NCBI GenBank assembly: GCA_005954745.1
Contig: CP040678.1
Span: 1,054,001-1,118,000, forward strand
Direction: 5' to 3'
DNA from: Halostella pelagica
GTDB lineage: Archaea; Halobacteriota; Halobacteria; Halobacteriales; Natronoarchaeaceae
DNA: 64,000 nucleotides
A model generated the notes under the pieces. The model was not told the DNA's origin. It worked only from the letters and a program-made list of their open reading frames with translations, and searched no databases. Position 1 is the stretch's first letter, and each line of letters begins with the position of its first letter. The position numbers were made by a program, and so were the translations under genes. This document shows positions 61,020-64,000 of the stretch, one piece after another.

Positions 61020-62171
61020 ATGTCAGATGGTAACTCACATTTCAGCCGTCGTAGCGTTCTCAAGAAAAGTACCGGTGCGCTCGCCGTCGTCGGGGTGAGC
61101 GGCCTCGCCAGCGCGGACCCCGACGACTTCGTCGAAGTAAACGTCGGGTTCGCCGGGGACAGCGGTCATCAAGCGGCGCACAACGCCGCTGATTCCGTGG
61201 AGCGCGAGTTCGCGTTCGACGCGATGACGATCCGCATCCCGGCACGGGCCGCGAAGGCCCTGGAGAACCGCCCCGACGTGCGATACGTCGAGGTGAACGG
61301 TGAGTGGGAGGCGTTCTCCCAGACGACGCCGTGGGGAATCGACCGCGTCGACGCCGATGTCGCGCACGCGAACGGCGAAACAGGCGCGGGTGCGGACATC
61401 GCGATCATCGACACGGGTATCGACTCCGACCACCCTGACCTGCAGGCGAATCTCGGGGAGGGAAAAGCCTTCGTCAAGTGTCGGGGGAACCCGAGGATGT
61501 GTCGCCAACCGTGGGACGACGACAATGACCACGGGACGCACTGTGCCGGCATCGCCGACGCGCTGAACAACGACGAAGGCGTAGTCGGCGTCAGCACGGA
61601 AGTGACACTACACGCGGCCAAGGTTCTCGACAAGAACGGGAGCGGGTCCTACTCCGACATCGCCGCTGCGATCGAGTGGACCGCCGACCAGGGGTACGAC
61701 GTGGGGAGCATGAGCCTCGGCGGGTCCGCCTCCAGTACTGTCCGTGACGCCTGCCAGTACGCCACCGACAGAGGCGTCCTGCTGGTCGCGGCGGCGGGCA
61801 ACGACGGCCCCTGTACGGATTGCGTGGGGTATCCCGCGGGGTACGACACCGTCGTCGCCGTCAGCGCCACGTCCGAGGACGACTCGCTGGCGAACTTCTC
61901 ATCGACGGGGGCCGAAGTGGAACTCGCCGCCCCCGGCGAGGACGTCTACTCGTCGATACCCGGGGGGTACGACACGTTCTCCGGCACGTCGATGGCCTGT
62001 CCCCACGTGGCCGGTGCCGGCGGACAGCTAATGGCCAACGGCTACACGAACGACGAGGCCCGACAGCGCCTGCGAGACACTGCGGAGGACATCGGCCTCG
62101 GCGACAACGAGCAGGGTGCCGGCCTGCTCGACGTTGCCGTCGCGCTGGGGCTCGACTCCAGCGACGACTGA
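61020..62171 (+). CDS. Tat-exported subtilisin-like serine protease (halolysin-like)
   Basis: A 383-residue extracellular protease. A twin-arginine signal (SRRSVLKK then a hydrophobic run to ASA, residues 9-32) is followed by an I9-type propeptide (to about residue 98). The S8 domain has catalytic Asp131 (IAIIDTGID), His171 (DNDHGTHCAG), oxyanion Asn261 and Ser324 (FSGTSMACPHVAG). It lacks the C-terminal extension of about 120 residues seen in classical halolysins. Six cysteines in the catalytic domain (154, 161, 175, 245, 265, 268) suggest disulfides. Tat export of a folded, high-salt-adapted enzyme is expected. A gene for a BsuPI-type inhibitor follows 79 bases later. AATAATGA-type AT-rich promoter elements lie about 30 bases upstream. 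Confidence 0.92.
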   Translation: MSDGNSHFSRRSVLKKSTGALAVVGVSGLASADPDDFVEVNVGFAGDSGHQAAHNAADSVEREFAFDAMTIRIPARAAKALENRPDVRYVEVNGEWEAFSQTTPWGIDRVDADVAHANGETGAGADIAIIDTGIDSDHPDLQANLGEGKAFVKCRGNPRMCRQPWDDDNDHGTHCAGIADALNNDEGVVGVSTEVTLHAAKVLDKNGSGSYSDIAAAIEWTADQGYDVGSMSLGGSASSTVRDACQYATDRGVLLVAAAGNDGPCTDCVGYPAGYDTVVAVSATSEDDSLANFSSTGAEVELAAPGEDVYSSIPGGYDTFSGTSMACPHVAGAGGQLMANGYTNDEARQRLRDTAEDIGLGDNEQGAGLLDVAVALGLDSSDD

Positions 62172-62250
62172 CGACCGCCGGCCGCCGCTGTCGGTTCCCC
62201 TGTTCTCTCGCTGCAGAAAGTCTATACTCTCCCACTCGGTACCATGCCGT

Positions 62251-62580
62251 ATGCCACTCGACAGTTCCCTCGACGTGACTACGGATCGGGACGTTCAGTT
62301 CACCTTCATCGTCACTAACTCCGGCGCTGACCCCGTCGACCTTTCCTTTTCCGACGCGCTCGAAGCGGACTTCGCCGTCCTCGACGACGGGTCGGAGCGT
62401 TGGCGCTTCAGCGAGGGCCGCATGTTCGCTCAGATGCTCGGGTCGGAGACGTTAGACCCCGGCGGTACCGCCACCTATGAGGCGACGTGGGACGATCCGG
62501 ACTCGGGGTCGTACACCGCAGTGGCGACGCTCGAAGCGAACGAGACGGAGTGCGAGGCCCGGGCGGAGTTTTCGGTGTAA
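62251..62580 (+). CDS. BsuPI-type intracellular proteinase inhibitor
   Basis: A 109-residue all-beta protein (VQFTFIVTNSGADPVDLSFS, then AVLDDGSERWRFSEGRMFAQ and TLDPGGTATYEATWDDPDSG) matching the BsuPI inhibitor fold. It has no signal sequence, so it is cytosolic. The ATG at 62251 (PLDSSLDV) is preferred over an out-of-frame ATG 7 bases upstream. It follows the subtilisin gene by 79 bases on the same strand, and the pairing suggests it protects the cytoplasm from premature protease activity. Confidence 0.8.
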   Translation: MPLDSSLDVTTDRDVQFTFIVTNSGADPVDLSFSDALEADFAVLDDGSERWRFSEGRMFAQMLGSETLDPGGTATYEATWDDPDSGSYTAVATLEANETECEARAEFSV

Positions 62581-62682
62581 CGGTCGGTGTTCGCCCTTCA
62601 TATGGAATAGCCGTCCGGGACCGGAACACGGTGTATCACTGGTCACACTACGGCTATATTTATGCAGCGCGTACCTGTTCGT

Positions 62683-62979
62683 ATGGATACCGCTTCTAGC
62701 ACCCAATCTGACCGGTCGTTCGGATACGTCTCCGTTACCGCCGTCCTTATCGGACTGTTCGTGGTCGGCTACGGACTCCTGCTCGTTCCGCAATCGCTAC
62801 TCGGCGGGGCCTGGATCGCCGCCATAGGAGTCGCATTCGCGCTTGCAGGCATCTTCAACACCGTTTGGGCCGGTCGGCGCTTCGGTCTCTCTGACGGTGA
62901 CCGTCGCACCCTGACGGTCACGTCAGTCGCCCTCGCCGCGGTGCTGACCGTCGCTTTCGTCGTTATCAACGTGTGGTGA
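62683..62979 (+). CDS. Small three-helix membrane protein
   Basis: A 98-residue protein from the ATG at 62683 (MDTASSTQSDRS) with three hydrophobic helices (VSVTAVLIGLFVVGYGLLLV, GAWIAAIGVAFALAGIF and TSVALAAVLTVAFVVINVW). A TATATTTAT element about 20-28 bases upstream supports a leaderless start. The function is unknown. Confidence 0.65.
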   Translation: MDTASSTQSDRSFGYVSVTAVLIGLFVVGYGLLLVPQSLLGGAWIAAIGVAFALAGIFNTVWAGRRFGLSDGDRRTLTVTSVALAAVLTVAFVVINVW

Positions 62980-63120
62980 AGCGTCGAATCAGGAGTGAAC
63001 GCCGAACCGGGCGCAGTGACGAGTCAAAGTAACGGCATCTCATACTGTCGGCTGTCACTTCGGAGCGATACTCGGGTCTCCGAGGGTCCGAAATTCTTCA
63101 TGGGAGTACAGCCGAGAGTA

Positions 63121-64000
63121 TCAGTCCAACTGGTCGACCAGTTGCCGCGCCGCCTTCCGGACCGAGTCGTCGCTGGAGAGCGGCGGCTCCCACCCGAGCG
63201 CGGAGAGTTTCTCGACGGAGAGGCGCATCTTCGGCACGTCGCCGGTCCATCCGCGGTCGCCGCCGGTGTACTCGTACTCCGGATCGACGCCCATCTCGTC
63301 GGCGACGATGTCAGCGATTCGGTTGACGGACGTCGTCGTTCGCGTGCCCAGGTTGTACACGTTGTGTGCGTCGTCGGCGTGTTCGACGGCGTGGCGAATA
63401 GCGTCGACGCACTCCTCGACGTGGAGGTACGACTTCTCCTGTCGTCCGTCGCCGAGAATTGTGAGTTTCTCGGGGTTCGCGTCGAGTTTCTCGACGAAGT
63501 CCGGGATGACGGACCCGTCGAACGCCGGGCCGGGGATGTTTGCGAAACGGAACGTCCAGACCGTCAGACCGTGGGCGGTAGCGTACGTGGAGAGGAGGCC
63601 CTCCTCGGCGAGTTTGCTCGCGCCGTAGATGCTTATCGGTTCGAGGGGGGCGTAGTCCTCCGGCGTCGGGCGGGGAGCCTCGCCGTACACCGTCGAGGAC
63701 GACGTGAACGCGATGCTGTCGACGCCGACCTGGTCCATCCGTTCGAGGAGGTTGTACGTCATCGCGTTGTTGGACTCGAACTGCGCGCGAGGGCGGTCGG
63801 TGTTGACGTTTTTCGACGCCGCGAAGTGAAAGACCACGTCGACGTCGGGCGTCAGGACTTCGGCGACCTGTTCGGGGTCGGTGAGGTCGACTTCCGCGAA
63901 CGATGCGGCGTCGGGGACCCACTCGACGTGACCGTTCGAGAGGTCGTCCGCGACGAGGACGTCGTTGTCGTCGACCAGTCGCGCAGCCATGTGTGAGCCG
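63121..64000 (-). CDS. NAD-dependent epimerase/dehydratase, 5' end off window
   Basis: An SDR-type sugar-nucleotide epimerase/dehydratase cut by the right edge. Reading back from the internal ATG at 63990, the frame continues as GSHMAARLV, the end of the usual GGAGFIGSH cofactor loop, so roughly 15 N-terminal residues lie beyond the window. Visible motifs include VFHFAASKNVNTDR, the TSSSTVYGEAPRP serine, the YGASKLAEE catalytic Tyr-x3-Lys and RFANIPGP. The protein is of the UDP-glucose 4-epimerase/dTDP-glucose dehydratase type; the substrate is not determined. Confidence 0.85.
   Translation of the reverse strand, partial: GSHMAARLVDDNDVLVADDLSNGHVEWVPDAASFAEVDLTDPEQVAEVLTPDVDVVFHFAASKNVNTDRPRAQFESNNAMTYNLLERMDQVGVDSIAFTSSSTVYGEAPRPTPEDYAPLEPISIYGASKLAEEGLLSTYATAHGLTVWTFRFANIPGPAFDGSVIPDFVEKLDANPEKLTILGDGRQEKSYLHVEECVDAIRHAVEHADDAHNVYNLGTRTTTSVNRIADIVADEMGVDPEYEYTGGDRGWTGDVPKMRLSVEKLSALGWEPPLSSDDSVRKAARQLVDQLD

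Noticed and set aside
62995-63996. 333-residue frame on the + strand over the epimerase gene
   Set aside because: The minus strand frame carries the Tyr-x3-Lys epimerase motifs and the Rossmann end; the + frame has no motif and high Arg/Val.

Overview
The window comes from a haloarchaeon (class Halobacteria); the genus cannot be fixed from sequence alone. The signs are strongly acidic proteins, TATA boxes 25-35 bases before start codons with little or no leader, an archaeal 7S/SRP RNA, an archaeal UbiA-type digeranylgeranylglyceryl phosphate synthase, an archaeal RNase P subunit (Rpr2), NucS, Mre11/Rad50 and a Tat-exported subtilisin.

Layout: bases 1 to about 51,200 form a defence and mobile-element island that ends at a tRNA-Arg(TCG) gene. 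From the tRNA to base 64,000 the sequence is more GC-rich and holds ordinary chromosomal genes. The left edge (1-1641) is a virus- or plasmid-like cluster of small overlapping genes, transcribed leftward and divergent from a small winged-helix regulator across a palindromic operator candidate. Next comes a complete BREX operon, transcribed leftward: brxE-brxA-brxB-brxC-pglX-(HEPN-like gene)-pglZ-brxL. It combines brxE, associated with type 6 systems, with brxL, a hallmark of type 1, and inserts a gene of unknown function with a possible HEPN ribonuclease motif.

From 17.5 to 23.6 kb lies a Mre11/Rad50-like pair beside a second Mre11-like phosphoesterase that appears frameshifted. From 23.8 to 34.7 kb are nucleic-acid enzymes: a winged-helix/HNH endonuclease, a NucS-type endonuclease, a DEDD exonuclease, two PD-(D/E)XK-type proteins ending convergently, and a 1,597-residue Hsp90-like ATPase with a DUF3883/Mrr-like C terminus. 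From 34.8 to 48.0 kb a COG1373-type ATPase is divergent from a five-gene operon: (1) a long Argonaute with an N-terminal OB fold, very similar in plan to Natronobacterium gregoryi Argonaute; (2) a PLD-nuclease/AAA+ fusion; (3) an AddB/RecC-like inactive helicase; (4) a Cas4/RecB-like Fe-S nuclease; (5) a UvrD-type helicase-nuclease. Three of the junctions are within 5 bases or overlap by 4. An operon coupling Argonaute to an AddAB-like end-processing machine is the best candidate here for an undescribed system. An N6-adenine methyltransferase and decayed gene fragments fill the space up to the tRNA.

The core segment (51.3-64 kb) encodes DGGGP synthase, a RecA-like ATPase, a CoA-binding protein, a cysteine synthase family enzyme, SRP RNA, an MscS channel in an apparent rnp4-yhbY-mscS operon, a GT4 glycosyltransferase, a DUF2797 protein, a halolysin-like protease followed by a BsuPI-type inhibitor, and a sugar epimerase cut by the right edge. 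All functional calls rest on motifs read by eye; no database search was run.
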